DNA of 64,000 nucleotides from Streptomyces sp. NRRL F-525. GTDB taxonomy: Bacteria > Actinomycetota > Actinomycetes > Streptomycetales > Streptomycetaceae. Position numbers and translations under genes: made by a program. The stretch is taken from contig NZ_JNXE01000031.1 in NCBI RefSeq assembly GCF_000716605.1, positions 117,721-181,720 of the forward strand. Direction: 5' to 3'. This document shows positions 44,401-52,525 of this stretch, piece by piece; position 1 is the stretch's first letter; each line of letters starts with the position of its first letter. Under the pieces are notes generated by a model, which saw only the letters and a list, made by a program, of their open reading frames with translations, made no database searches and was not told the DNA's origin.

Positions 44401-46300
44401 GGGCGCGGGTCTGTTGCGGCACGAACCAGCCGCCCGGGCACAGGCGTTGCTGTTCTGGACGCACGGCACGAGCCCGGAGGAGCGCGTTAGCTGGACGCTC
44501 CGGGCGCGGTCGCTCGCGCGGGTCCGCGACATCTTCGGACCGACCCCGGCCGTCGCCGAGTTCCTCGCTGAACTGGCCGAGCGGACCGGCGAGTCCGCCG
44601 CCGCGTACCTCTTCGACGAACTGACCACCGGCCCCGAGGGTTTCGTGATCAGCGCCGCCGCACGCACCCTCCTCGACAAGTTCCGCCGCGCGGTGGGGAG
44701 TTCGGCCTACGACGACGATGTGCTCGCCGTCGGTGAACCGGCCGCCCGCCGCCAGCTGGTGGAGGCCTGGCTGACGGCGTACACGACGGCGTCCGGCACC
44801 GAGGCCGACCCGGGGGACCTCGCGGAAGCGGTGGCGGCCGAACTCTGCCCGGACGCGCCGCGGTACGAGTCGGACGCCCGGCTGACGGAGACGGTCGGGG
44901 GGCTGATGGGGACCCACCCGCGCATCGAGGCAGGGGCGTTGGTGCTAAGGGTCGACGAACTCCTCGCCCGGACACGGGAGTTCAGGGCGTTGGACGTACC
45001 CGGTCATCGTGCGTACCAGCGGCGCCGTACGGCCTTGGTCGCGGCGGAGCGGGCCCGGTTGCGGCTCGACGAGTACCGGCCGCGGGTGATGTCGTCCTTC
45101 GTGCGGGGGCGTCTGGTCGACGAGGTGTATCTCCCGCTGGTCGGCGACAGCCTGGCCCGGCAGATCGGTACGACGGGGGAGGGGCGGCGGACCGACACGG
45201 GCGGCCTGCTGCTGCTCATCTCGCCGCCGGGGTACGGCAAGACGACCCTCATGGAGTACGTCGCCGACCGGCTCGGGCTGGTGCTGGTCAAGGTCAGCGG
45301 GCCCGCCCTCGGGCGTGGTGTCACCTCCCTCGACCCGGCCGAGGCGCCGAACGCGACCGCCCGGCAGGAGGTGGAGAAGGTCAACTTCGCGCTCGCGGCG
45401 GGCAACAACGTGCTGCTCCACCTCGACGACATCCAGCACACCTCGCCCGAACTCCTGGAGAAATTCATCCCGTTGTGCGATGCGACGCGGCGGGTGGAGG
45501 GCGTGTGGGAGGGCGTACCGCGTACATACGACCTACGGGGGAAACGGTTCGCCGTCTGCATGACCGGCAACCCCTACACGGAGTCGGGCGGGCGTTTCCG
45601 GGTCCCCGACATGCTGGCCAACCGTGCCGACGTCTGGAACCTCGGCGATGTGCTGACCGGCAAGGAGGCGGTGTTTGCGCTGAGTTTCCTGGAGAACGCG
45701 CTGACCTCCAACCCGGTGCTGGCTCCGCTGGCCGGCCGCGACCGTGCCGACCTGGACCTGCTGATCAGGCTGGCGGAGGGCGACGCGACCGCCCGCGCGG
45801 ACCGGTTGTCCTACGCCTGCGAACCCGCCGAACTCGGCCGTGTCGTCGCCGTGTTGGGGCATCTGCTCGCCGCCCGCGACACCGTACTGGCGGTCAACTC
45901 CGCGTACATGGCATCGGCGGCGATGACGGACGCGGCCCGCACGGAACCGCCGTTCCGGCTGCAGGGGTCGTACCGCACCATGAACCGCATCGCCCAGCGC
46001 GTCGAGCCGGTGATGAACTCCCGTGAGCTGGCTGCCGTGTTGGACGACCACTACACCGCCGAGGCGCAGACCCTGGGGACGGGTGCCGAGGCGAACCTGC
46101 TGAAGCTGGGGGAGTTGCGTGGCACGCTCAGCGGCGAACAGGCCCTGCGCTGGGGCGAGTTGAAGGCGGCGTACGCGCGGACGCGAGGCATGGAGGAGAG
46201 CGACCCCTTGAGCCACGCGGTGGCGGCTCTCGGGGTGCTGGCCGAGCGGATCGGGGCGGTGGAGTCGGCGATCACGCGGGCGAGCGGCGGCCGGGGATGA
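41486..46300 (+). CDS. giant AAA ATPase of the 'DNA repair ATPase'/DUF3686 type
   Basis: 1604 residues, ATG at 41486 with GAGAGG upstream. Residues 1-550 form an N-terminal coiled-coil start plus a beta-rich domain ('YYRQARLLQLRCLDGKLLAVFRTGEKADDIRVLRW'). About 550-1200 is mainly helical with coiled coils. The AAA module is C-terminal: Walker A 'SPPGYGKTTL' near 1246, Walker B 'VLLHLDDIQH' near 1310, a later 'CMTGNPYTESGGRFRVPDML' sensor region, and a lid. Databases call such proteins DNA repair ATPases, but the evidence is thin. Position right after yqiJ-like and flotillin genes argues for a membrane-linked unfoldase or remodeller. Confidence 0.85.
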   Translation: MTTGLDTGTYEVLRDRLAAQAAELARRAEALNARRTEEFGSTRLELTGTERLDTDHPAAPRDLVAVGDTLLFGRQVALGVTRETTVADVLALHDRHDLRRLPENAVPGLLDDPDFVREFTALHRYYRQARLLQLRCLDGKLLAVFRTGEKADDIRVLRWALADDGRSATFLDAHGERDHVFPPPHDIEWTETTRADHVPGRHPHVRIQDGLYVGTVGGTLTVKVEDNTETGEGIYSEPVDEPLQSAADAEIAYARVGVLVLLRVRPYKEESRRYLVFNTLTKSVVRLDGIGLSCQRLPEEQGIVFPGGYCLATGSRKTFEVDTSGLELERVVRSPNGEDVLFAYRARVPGRSLLLPYNLIRKEVANPLACQGWALFGDGTLMVLRAGVEGEAARVHPLRVWRTPYVSDTYAAAQLVGSGPLFRVGNADLVRGISDCLSLAGAVAGMEPTAEVCEALVGACVRAADSYHWLGDPELGDLGGPLEDVRVTAEQVLAEFETVRTLTARAADALDDATGRLTGLVRRLRGEAPRDAAGWVAGLTELRRAQGHLLTLKEMRYADTARIDESAAGAEAELGAFGQRAVGFLAGEDAFAGHHELIGELIATAGELATVAESAPVAARLDELTDGLRTVTEVIAGLDIGDATVRTSILERIAEVLGGVNRARATLDARRRELQDREGRAEFAAEFALLGQAVTGALADAATPEACDDQLARLLVQLENLEARFTDFDDFLAELTGRRAEIYETFSARKQTLADERARRAEQLAVSADRVLETVVRRAATLADADAVSTYFASDPMVTKIHRTVGQLRDLGDQVRAEELTGRLAAAREEAARALRDRTDLYTDGGRTLRLGRHRFAVNTEPLDLTLVPSGDGLAFALTGTDYRTPVTDPEFAATRAFWDRPLPSESPRVYRAEHLAARLLDEHGAQALAQEPDLAALVRRAAQESYDEGYERGVHDHDATAILSALLRRYEGAGLLRHEPAARAQALLFWTHGTSPEERVSWTLRARSLARVRDIFGPTPAVAEFLAELAERTGESAAAYLFDELTTGPEGFVISAAARTLLDKFRRAVGSSAYDDDVLAVGEPAARRQLVEAWLTAYTTASGTEADPGDLAEAVAAELCPDAPRYESDARLTETVGGLMGTHPRIEAGALVLRVDELLARTREFRALDVPGHRAYQRRRTALVAAERARLRLDEYRPRVMSSFVRGRLVDEVYLPLVGDSLARQIGTTGEGRRTDTGGLLLLISPPGYGKTTLMEYVADRLGLVLVKVSGPALGRGVTSLDPAEAPNATARQEVEKVNFALAAGNNVLLHLDDIQHTSPELLEKFIPLCDATRRVEGVWEGVPRTYDLRGKRFAVCMTGNPYTESGGRFRVPDMLANRADVWNLGDVLTGKEAVFALSFLENALTSNPVLAPLAGRDRADLDLLIRLAEGDATARADRLSYACEPAELGRVVAVLGHLLAARDTVLAVNSAYMASAAMTDAARTEPPFRLQGSYRTMNRIAQRVEPVMNSRELAAVLDDHYTAEAQTLGTGAEANLLKLGELRGTLSGEQALRWGELKAAYARTRGMEESDPLSHAVAALGVLAERIGAVESAITRASGGRG

Positions 46301-46331
46301 CGGCCACCGACCTTCCCCGCGCGCCCAACTG

Positions 46332-46679
46332 CTAGAGCTGGAGCAGCCGTTGGGTGATCTCGCGGTACTGCCGCAGCGCGTTGCGGGGTTCGTCGGACGG
46401 GGACTCCGGGTCCTCGTCGGCCCAGCTGGCGCGGAGGAGTTCACGGCGGGCCGCGAGGGCGGCGACGAGCTGGGCGGTGGCCTCGTCGTAGGCGCTCTCC
46501 GCCTCCGTCAGGGCGTCGCGCGGGGTGTCGGCGAAGGTGTTGAGGGCGTGCCGCAGCCGCTGGAGGACCTTGTCCCGCTCGCTCGACGGGAGCAGCGGCT
46601 CCGGGCCCGGGGTGCGGCGTTCGGAGGGGACCCGGTTCTGGCCCGCGGGTTGTTGGGCGCGTGTCTGGTCGTACATCAT
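46332..46679 (-). CDS. small coiled-coil hypothetical protein
   Basis: 115 residues from the ATG at 46679. A disordered start (1-35) is followed by 'ERDKVLQRLRHALNTFADTPRDALTEAESAYDEATAQLVAALAARREL', helical and partly amphipathic. It ends 31 bases after, and convergent to, the AAA gene. No family is recognised. It may belong functionally to the flotillin/AAA locus, but that rests on proximity only. Confidence 0.6.
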   Translation of the reverse strand: MMYDQTRAQQPAGQNRVPSERRTPGPEPLLPSSERDKVLQRLRHALNTFADTPRDALTEAESAYDEATAQLVAALAARRELLRASWADEDPESPSDEPRNALRQYREITQRLLQL

Positions 46680-46893
46680 CGGGAGTCGCTTCCGTCCCGC
46701 CCGAAGGCGTTATTGGGATCGTCCGTGCACCGGCCACTGCCCTGCGCCGTGCTGCCAGTCAACGTGCGGCGACGGTTCGTGTCAACGCGGTGGCCGGGCA
46801 CTCCGGGCCGCCGCGTTCCGGAGTACCGTGGAAGGACCACCGGCAGCCCGTGACCCCGGCCGCGCCATCCGCAGCGAGGCCGAGGAGTCCAGC

Positions 46894-47931
46894 ATGTCGA
46901 CCGTCTCCACCCCACCCCCTGTCCCGAAAAAGTGTGTCACTTTCGGGGAAAGTGACACACTTTTCTCGGACACCTCCCCGCCACCCCCGCCCTACGACGG
47001 CACCTCCCCCTTCCCGCCCGACGAGGGCCCGGCGCCGGTGCGGGACAGCGGGGACCGGATCTACGTCGGCGTCACCGCGGCGATCGTCGTCCTGCCGTTC
47101 GTGGGGCTCGGCCTGGCCGGCTGGCTGCTGTGGGGGCGGCTGATCCACCCCGTCGACATCGTGCTCGCGGCCGTCCTCTACACGATCACCGGTCTCGGCG
47201 TCACGGTCGGCTTCCACCGCGGGCTCACCCACGGCTCGTACCGCGCGATCCGGCCCGTGCGCATCGCGCTCGCGGTGGCCGGGTCGATGAGCTTCCAGGG
47301 CGATGTCATCGGCTGGGTCGCCACCCACCGCCGCCACCACGCCTTCACCGACCGGCCCGGCGACCCGCACTCGCCGTACCGCTACGGCACGCATCTGCGC
47401 GGCCAGTTGCACGGACTGTTCGACGCCCACGTCGGCTGGCTGTTCCGCAACGAGCAGACACCGCCCGAGCGTTACGCCCCCGACCTCGTCGCCGACCCCG
47501 ACATCCGGGCCGTCTCCCGCGCGTTCCCGTGGCTGTGCCTGCTCACCCTCGCGCTGCCGTTCGGGCTCGGCTGGGCGATCGGCGGCAGCTGGCTGTACGG
47601 CGTAACCGGCTTGCTGTGGGCGGGACTTGTGCGGATCGCGCTGCTCCACCACGTCACCTGGAGCGTCAACTCGCTGTGCCACATGATCGGTGAGCGGCCG
47701 TTCCGCACCCGGCGCCACGACCGCGCCACCAACCTGTGGCCGCTGGCCCTGCTCTCCTTCGGCGAGAGCTGGCACAACCTCCACCACGCCGACCCCACCA
47801 GCGCCCGGCACGGCGTCGACCGCGGCCAGATCGACCCGTCGGCCGCCGTCATCCGCCTGATGGAGCGCGCCGGTTGGGTCCACGACGTGCGCTGGCCGTC
47901 CGTGGACCGGGTCGCCGCCCGGCGCGCGTGA
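46894..47931 (+). CDS. membrane fatty-acid/acyl desaturase
   Basis: 345 residues from the ATG at 46894 with GAGGAG upstream. The three diiron histidine boxes are intact: HRGLTH (108-113), HRRHH (145-149) and HNLHH (294-298), with four membrane helices between. It introduces a double bond, probably delta-9, into lipid-bound or CoA-bound acyl chains. The first 50 residues are Pro-rich and include a stretch encoded by a perfect inverted repeat (46928-46964). A GTG at 47038 with GAGGG ten bases upstream could be the true start, which would place the repeat in the leader. Confidence 0.92.
   Translation: MSTVSTPPPVPKKCVTFGESDTLFSDTSPPPPPYDGTSPFPPDEGPAPVRDSGDRIYVGVTAAIVVLPFVGLGLAGWLLWGRLIHPVDIVLAAVLYTITGLGVTVGFHRGLTHGSYRAIRPVRIALAVAGSMSFQGDVIGWVATHRRHHAFTDRPGDPHSPYRYGTHLRGQLHGLFDAHVGWLFRNEQTPPERYAPDLVADPDIRAVSRAFPWLCLLTLALPFGLGWAIGGSWLYGVTGLLWAGLVRIALLHHVTWSVNSLCHMIGERPFRTRRHDRATNLWPLALLSFGESWHNLHHADPTSARHGVDRGQIDPSAAVIRLMERAGWVHDVRWPSVDRVAARRA
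46928..46964. repeat. perfect 17-bp inverted repeat (REP-like)
   Basis: AAAAGTGTGTCACTTTC and its exact complement GAAAGTGACACACTTTT are separated by GGG. The composition (runs of A and T) is foreign to the surroundings. It lies inside the annotated 5' end of the desaturase frame, encoding residues around 'KKCVTFGESDTLF'. It may be a dispersed palindromic repeat inserted in the gene's leader. Confidence 0.85.
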
Positions 47932-47937
47932 CCCGGG

Positions 47938-48675
47938 CTACGACGGCTGCGGCGGCGGGATGATCCGGGTGTCGAAGTCGCCCCCGATGATCTGCGCCGC
48001 GAGGTCCGACAGGCGCAGATGGCGGGCACGGGCGTAGGACCGGAAGGCGGTGAAGGCGTCGTCGACGGACGTGTTCCAGCGCTCCGCCAGCACGCCCTTG
48101 ACCTGCTCGACGAGGATGCGGCTGGTGAGCGCGGTCTGCAGCTGGCTGTTCTCGACGTGCGACTGCTCCAGCGTGCGCTGCTGGAGTACGGCGATGGTGG
48201 CCACGTCGGCGAGGGCCTGGGCGAGGGCGATGTCGTCGTCGCCCAGGCGGTGCGGGGTGGTCTGGAAGAGGTTGAGCGCGCCGACGACGCGGCTGCGCAG
48301 CCGGAGCGGTATGGCGTGCGTGGTGACGTAGCCCGTGGCGCGGGCCTGCGCCGCGAAGCGCGGCCAGGCCGCGGTCACCTCGGTCCGCGTCAGGTCGATG
48401 TTGGTGCGGGCGGCGCCGGTGCGGTAGCACTCGACGCACGGGCCCTGGTCGTGCTGGAGCGCGAGGAGCTCCAGCAGGCGGGTGTGCTCGTCCGAGGCGG
48501 CGATGATCTGCAGCTCGCCGTGCGCGTCCACGAGCAGGATCCCGGCCGCCGACACGTCTAGCAGCTCGACGCAGCGCGAGGACAGCCGGTGCAGCAGGTC
48601 GATGACGTCGAAGTCCTCGACCAGGGAGTCCGCGACCTCCACGAAGATCTCGGCCAGACGTCGTTCGCGGGCCAT
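47938..48675 (-). CDS. GAF-ANTAR regulator
   Basis: 245 residues from the ATG at 48675 with AAAGGGA seven bases upstream. The GAF sensor domain is at about 10-165 ('VELLDVSAAGILLVDAHGELQIIAASDEHTRLLELLALQHDQGPCVECY'). The ANTAR RNA-binding three-helix domain is at about 175-230 ('LVEQVKGVLAERWNTSVDDAFTAFRSYARARHLRLSDLAAQII'). It should act as a transcription antiterminator after ligand or redox sensing. The GPCVEC cysteines may bind metal or sense redox state. It is immediately upstream of a second GAF-ANTAR gene on the same strand. Confidence 0.9.
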   Translation of the reverse strand: MARERRLAEIFVEVADSLVEDFDVIDLLHRLSSRCVELLDVSAAGILLVDAHGELQIIAASDEHTRLLELLALQHDQGPCVECYRTGAARTNIDLTRTEVTAAWPRFAAQARATGYVTTHAIPLRLRSRVVGALNLFQTTPHRLGDDDIALAQALADVATIAVLQQRTLEQSHVENSQLQTALTSRILVEQVKGVLAERWNTSVDDAFTAFRSYARARHLRLSDLAAQIIGGDFDTRIIPPPQPS

Positions 48676-48680
48676 GGCGA

Positions 48681-49427
48681 TCATCCCTTTCCAGTGTCGG
48701 GCGAATACGGCCCGCTCTTATCGTCGTCCCATTCGCCCCCGAAGCGGAGCCGGCGGGCGACCACGTCCGCCGCGACCTCGCCGAGGGGGCGTTCATTGCC
48801 ATAGGCGTGGGCCCGCAGGCGCAACAGGGCCTCCTGCATGGGCACGCCCAGCTGGACGCTGATCATCCCGGTGGCCTGGTGCACGACGGGGCGGTTGAGC
48901 CCGGTCGGCCAGTCCGGCATGGCGTCCGGGCCGGGGGCGATGCCCTTCGCGTGCCCGTTCCCGTTCAGGAACGCGCCGGTCAGCGCGGCCGTGAGGGAGG
49001 TGGCGTCGGCGTACTGCTGCTCGCTGATCCGTCTGTCCCCGGCGCACAGCACGGTCAGGACGCCGACCCGGATCGCGCCGAAGCCCAGCGGGAACCCGCA
49101 CACGCCCTGGACGCCCAGGTCGCGCGCGGCCGGCAGCAGCACGGGCCACCGCTCGGGGCGCACCCGGTCGAGGTCCGGCTCCAGCACGGGCGAACCGGTG
49201 CGGACCGCGTCCGGCCCCGGGCCCTCGCCCAGCGTGAACTGGAGCTCCTCGAAACGGGCGCTCAGTTCGGGATGGCACCACAGGGGTTCGGCCGTGCGGT
49301 CGGCGCCGACCAGCAGGGAGAGGGCGACGCCCTCGGCACCCAGCGCCCGGGCGCAGGCCTGCGCGGGATCGCCGCCCTCACCGAGGCGCAGCGACCGCAG
49401 GACTTCGGCCATGCCGTCGCTGATCAC
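48681..49427 (-). CDS. GAF-ANTAR regulator, second copy
   Basis: 248 residues from the GTG at 49427; GGAG lies four bases before it. A GAF-like domain (about 8-165, 'LGEGPGPDAVRTGSPVLEPDLDRVRPERWPVLLPAARDLGVQGVCGFPL') is followed by a shorter ANTAR-like segment 'LNRPVVHQATGMISVQLGVPMQEALLRLRAHAYGNERPLGEVAADVVARRL'. It ends six bases before the first copy's start, so the two are probably one operon. The two proteins are only distantly alike, so this is an old duplication or separate origins. Confidence 0.85.
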   Translation of the reverse strand: MISDGMAEVLRSLRLGEGGDPAQACARALGAEGVALSLLVGADRTAEPLWCHPELSARFEELQFTLGEGPGPDAVRTGSPVLEPDLDRVRPERWPVLLPAARDLGVQGVCGFPLGFGAIRVGVLTVLCAGDRRISEQQYADATSLTAALTGAFLNGNGHAKGIAPGPDAMPDWPTGLNRPVVHQATGMISVQLGVPMQEALLRLRAHAYGNERPLGEVAADVVARRLRFGGEWDDDKSGPYSPDTGKG

Positions 49428-49491
49428 CGTGCTCCGTTCCCCGGCCGCCGGGACACTTCGAGACGAAGCGCCGACCGACGTCTGCCGTACC

Positions 49492-49896
49492 CTACGTGGC
49501 CCGGCGCTCCAACGCGCGGTCGGCGAGCACCCCCTCGCAGGCGTCCCGCACACTCGCGTACCGCGGAAACCTCTCGACCAGACCGGCGGCCCGGAACACG
49601 AGCAACGGCCCCGGCCGGGAGTGCACGACGCGCAGCCACCCGAGCCGCTCACGACACTCCTCCCAGGCCGTGCACAACGGGTCCAGAACACTGCCGTCCA
49701 TGAAGGTCACGTCCAGCAGATCGACGACGAGGAAGAGCCGCCCCGTGCCGTGCCGGGCTTCCTTGAGCTCCTGTGCGAAGGCGGGCACGGTCGTCAGATC
49801 GAGCTCACCGCGCGCGCGGACCACTCGTGGTTCGTCCGGCCCATCTGGTTCATCCGGTGCGTCGAACAGATCAGGATGCGGACCCATGTGCCCCAT
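49492..49896 (-). CDS. STAS-domain anti-anti-sigma factor
   Basis: 134 residues (ATG at 49896; 49887 is possible). The core STAS pattern is 'VVRARGELDLTTVPAFAQELKEA' and 'LFLVVDLLDVTFMDGSVLDPL', with Ser69 at the phosphorylation position of SpoIIAA-type proteins. The loop reads MDGS instead of the more common MDSS or LDSS. It would bind and release an anti-sigma kinase. No anti-sigma kinase or sigma-B-type gene is in the window; the GAF-ANTAR genes lie directly downstream. Confidence 0.85.
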   Translation of the reverse strand: MGHMGPHPDLFDAPDEPDGPDEPRVVRARGELDLTTVPAFAQELKEARHGTGRLFLVVDLLDVTFMDGSVLDPLCTAWEECRERLGWLRVVHSRPGPLLVFRAAGLVERFPRYASVRDACEGVLADRALERRAT

Positions 49897-50072
49897 CTCC
49901 CCCTGTAAGAGAGTGGCTTTCGCCTACGTGCGCAGGGCCTCTGTTGCGCGGAAAGAGACTGCACGGAGAGGGCCGGGGTCCTGGGCTGCCGTACGACGAG
50001 CGTACTGCCGGGGACGGGCACGCCGGGAGCCGTTTCCGTCTCATGGGTACCGATTTCGGCCTTGTGCCCGCG

Positions 50073-51404
50073 TCAGTCGTCCTGATGCGGTACCCACTCG
50101 CTGTCGTCGAGCGAATAGCCGTAGCGCGGCCGCCCGCTCATCCCGCTGGTGTGGAACGGTTTCCCCTGGTCGTCGATGCGCAGCACCCCGTGCCGGGTCC
50201 CGCTCGTCCAGGCCAGCTCCATGTACCAGCGCACATCGTGCGAGGCCGCGCCGGCGGTGATGTAGAGGACCTCGGGGTCACTCTCGCTCACCTTGTACGG
50301 CAGCCCGGTCTGCCCGGACTTCGGCGTGGCCACCGGCCGCGTCGCGTCCAGCCCGACGTCGAAGGAGTGCGTGGGCACCCCGCCGCCGCAGCCGACCCCG
50401 ACATACCCCATGGTGTACGCGTTCCAGGCGAGCGGCGCCCCGCTCTGCACGACGCGCACGTTCAGCGACTGGAGTACGACGGTCTCCTGCCCGGTGCCCT
50501 GGACGGTCAGTTCGAGGTACTGACTGTCGGCGGAGACCGCCCCCAGCGCGCTCACCCAGCTCGGGGCGTCCTGCTCGGTGGGCGGCGGCGGCACCTTCGC
50601 CGCGTCCTCGTCGACCAGGTAGGTCTGACTGCAGGGACTCTCCCAGGCGTACGGCCGTGAGGTGACCGTCAGTGGGACGGCGGCGGTGGCCGCGCCGCCG
50701 TCGGCCTTGCCGCCCGGGGTGGCGGACGTGCCGGTCTTCGCGGTGGCGGAGCGGGAGGGGCTGGCGCTGTCGGAGGGCGAGGTGGACGTGGAGGGGGAGG
50801 AGGTCGCCTTCGACTTCGACGACGGCGAGGGGCCGGAGCTGCCGTTTCCGGTGGAGGTCACGGAACCGGCTTCCTGCTTGCGGTCGCCGTTGTTGTCGTC
50901 GCCGGAGAGGAGACGGGGGACGAGGGCGGTGGCGGCGAGGACTACAGCTACGGCGGCGGCGGTGAGGAGGGTGGTGCGGCGGCGGGTGCGGGTGCGGGTG
51001 TTGTTGCCGGGATCGGGGTCGGGGGCGGTGGGTTGGCTTGGCTCCGGGGGGTTCGTGCCGGGGGCGGGGGTGTTCGTGCCGGGCGCCGGGGTTGCCGTAG
51101 CGGCCGGGGCTGTCGCTGTAGGTGCCCCGGCTGCCGCGGCCTTCCGCTCCCGCTGGCGTGCCCCGTCGGCCAGGATCCACCGGCGGTGGGCCTCGACGAG
51201 CTCGTCCGGGGTCGCCTTGCAGAGCCGGGCGAACCGCTCCACGGGGGCGTACTCGGTGGGTACGGCATCGCCGTTGCAGTACCGGTGCAACGTCGACGTA
51301 CTCATGTGCAGCCGCTTCGCGAGTACGCCGTAGCTCAGCCCCGAACGGTCCTTGAGCTCCCGTATCAGCGCCGCGAAATCGGCCGTCTCCTCAGGCCCTG
51401 CCAC
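50073..51404 (-). CDS. membrane-bound XRE regulator with extracellular domain
   Basis: 443 residues from the GTG at 51404. It has an N-terminal helix-turn-helix (about 8-65, 'LSYGVLAKRLHMSTSTLHRYCNGDAVPTEYAPVERFARL'), an Ala/Pro/Thr linker, one membrane helix (144-166), a Ser/Thr-rich stalk, and an extracellular beta-rich domain (about 270-443) with cysteine pairs. DNA-binding, one-helix and outside-domain order suggests a one-component sensor that reads an extracellular signal without phosphorelay. It is divergent from a lipoprotein gene that may be its target. Confidence 0.85.
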   Translation of the reverse strand: MAGPEETADFAALIRELKDRSGLSYGVLAKRLHMSTSTLHRYCNGDAVPTEYAPVERFARLCKATPDELVEAHRRWILADGARQRERKAAAAGAPTATAPAATATPAPGTNTPAPGTNPPEPSQPTAPDPDPGNNTRTRTRRRTTLLTAAAVAVVLAATALVPRLLSGDDNNGDRKQEAGSVTSTGNGSSGPSPSSKSKATSSPSTSTSPSDSASPSRSATAKTGTSATPGGKADGGAATAAVPLTVTSRPYAWESPCSQTYLVDEDAAKVPPPPTEQDAPSWVSALGAVSADSQYLELTVQGTGQETVVLQSLNVRVVQSGAPLAWNAYTMGYVGVGCGGGVPTHSFDVGLDATRPVATPKSGQTGLPYKVSESDPEVLYITAGAASHDVRWYMELAWTSGTRHGVLRIDDQGKPFHTSGMSGRPRYGYSLDDSEWVPHQDD

Positions 51405-51605
51405 CCTGCCCCCATTCCAGTCGCGCGTTCCAGGGAGTCACTGTTCTCCCAGGTAAGAGCCGGTGCGAACGTTCCAGGTTCCCGTAGATCCCGGCTGTCG
51501 TAGCGGGTGGGACGGAAGGCGGCACAAGCTGCGGTCATCAAAGCACGCCGCCCGCCGACCGGTTGGGCGACGGCGACTTCCCTCCTTCCGAAAGGCACAA
51601 CAGCC

Positions 51606-52355
51606 ATGTCCGCGTTCACCGCCCGTCCCCGCACCCGCCTCTTCGCCGCCACCACGGTCGCCCTCGCCGCGCTCTCGCTCACCGCCTGCAACGACAAGCT
51701 GGGAGTACAGGACGAGGGCGCGGCCAACCCGACGTCCTCCACGGTGACGACGCCGGCACCGTCCGGGACGAAGGCGGGGGGTTCGACGGGTTCGACGTCG
51801 GGCGGCACGTCGACGGGCAGCGGCACGGGCTCGGGCGGCAGCAAGACGAGCGGGGGCGCGGGCTCGAACTCGGGCTCCGGCTCGGGTTCCGCCTCGGGCT
51901 CGGACTCGGGTTCGGACACGCCCGCCAGCCGGGTCCCGTGCAGCGGCGCCAACACCAAGGTCACCGCCCAGACGGTCTCGCGCCCCATCAACCACATGCT
52001 GCTCACCGTCACCAACACGGGTTCCAAGACCTGCGACCTCTACTACTACCCGGCCGTCAACTTCGACGACGCCCAGTCGGTACCCCCGGTGATCAAGGAA
52101 TCCCAGCCCCAGGCGGTGACCACCCTCACCCCGGGCCAGTCGGGCTACGCCGGCGTGGCCCTCGCCGGCGGAGACAACGGCTCCGGCACCAACGGCCGCA
52201 CCGCCAAGTCCCTCTCCGTCTACTTCTTCGACCGCGACAACAACAGCATCAGCCCGGCGGCGACTCCGGCCCTGCCGGCGAAGGGGGTCTACGTGGACGA
52301 CTCGCTGCGGGTGAGCTACTGGGTGTCGGATGTGGAGGATGCGTTGACGTACTGA
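51606..52355 (+). CDS. DUF4232-like lipoprotein
   Basis: 249 residues from the ATG at 51606 with GAAAGG upstream. A lipoprotein signal peptide ends in 'LSLTACN', so Cys28 would be lipidated. A long Gly/Ser/Thr linker of GSGS repeats leads to a DUF4232-like beta sandwich ('HMLLTVTNTGSKTCDLYYYPAVNF', 'LTPGQSGYAGVALAGG'). This is similar in kind to the exodomain of the anti-sigma-like protein at 26086. It is divergent from the membrane XRE gene. Function unknown. Confidence 0.82.
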   Translation: MSAFTARPRTRLFAATTVALAALSLTACNDKLGVQDEGAANPTSSTVTTPAPSGTKAGGSTGSTSGGTSTGSGTGSGGSKTSGGAGSNSGSGSGSASGSDSGSDTPASRVPCSGANTKVTAQTVSRPINHMLLTVTNTGSKTCDLYYYPAVNFDDAQSVPPVIKESQPQAVTTLTPGQSGYAGVALAGGDNGSGTNGRTAKSLSVYFFDRDNNSISPAATPALPAKGVYVDDSLRVSYWVSDVEDALTY

Positions 52356-52525
52356 GCGGAATGGGCCTGACCCGAGGGTCCTTCCGGGCCACTGAGGGCA
52401 GCTGCTGGTTTTCGGTCAAACCTTGTCCCGTCGCCCCTGGTGAGACGCATTGTCGCGTTTGCGCTCTGGTGGTGCCGGGACTTCACCGTGAGGATGCCCG
52501 CCGTATCGGAAAACGGGGGGCGGGA

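Noticed and set aside
51770..51915. GGCTCGGG-type repeats, considered as a possible mobile or regulatory repeat
   Set aside because: They encode the Gly/Ser linker of the lipoprotein.
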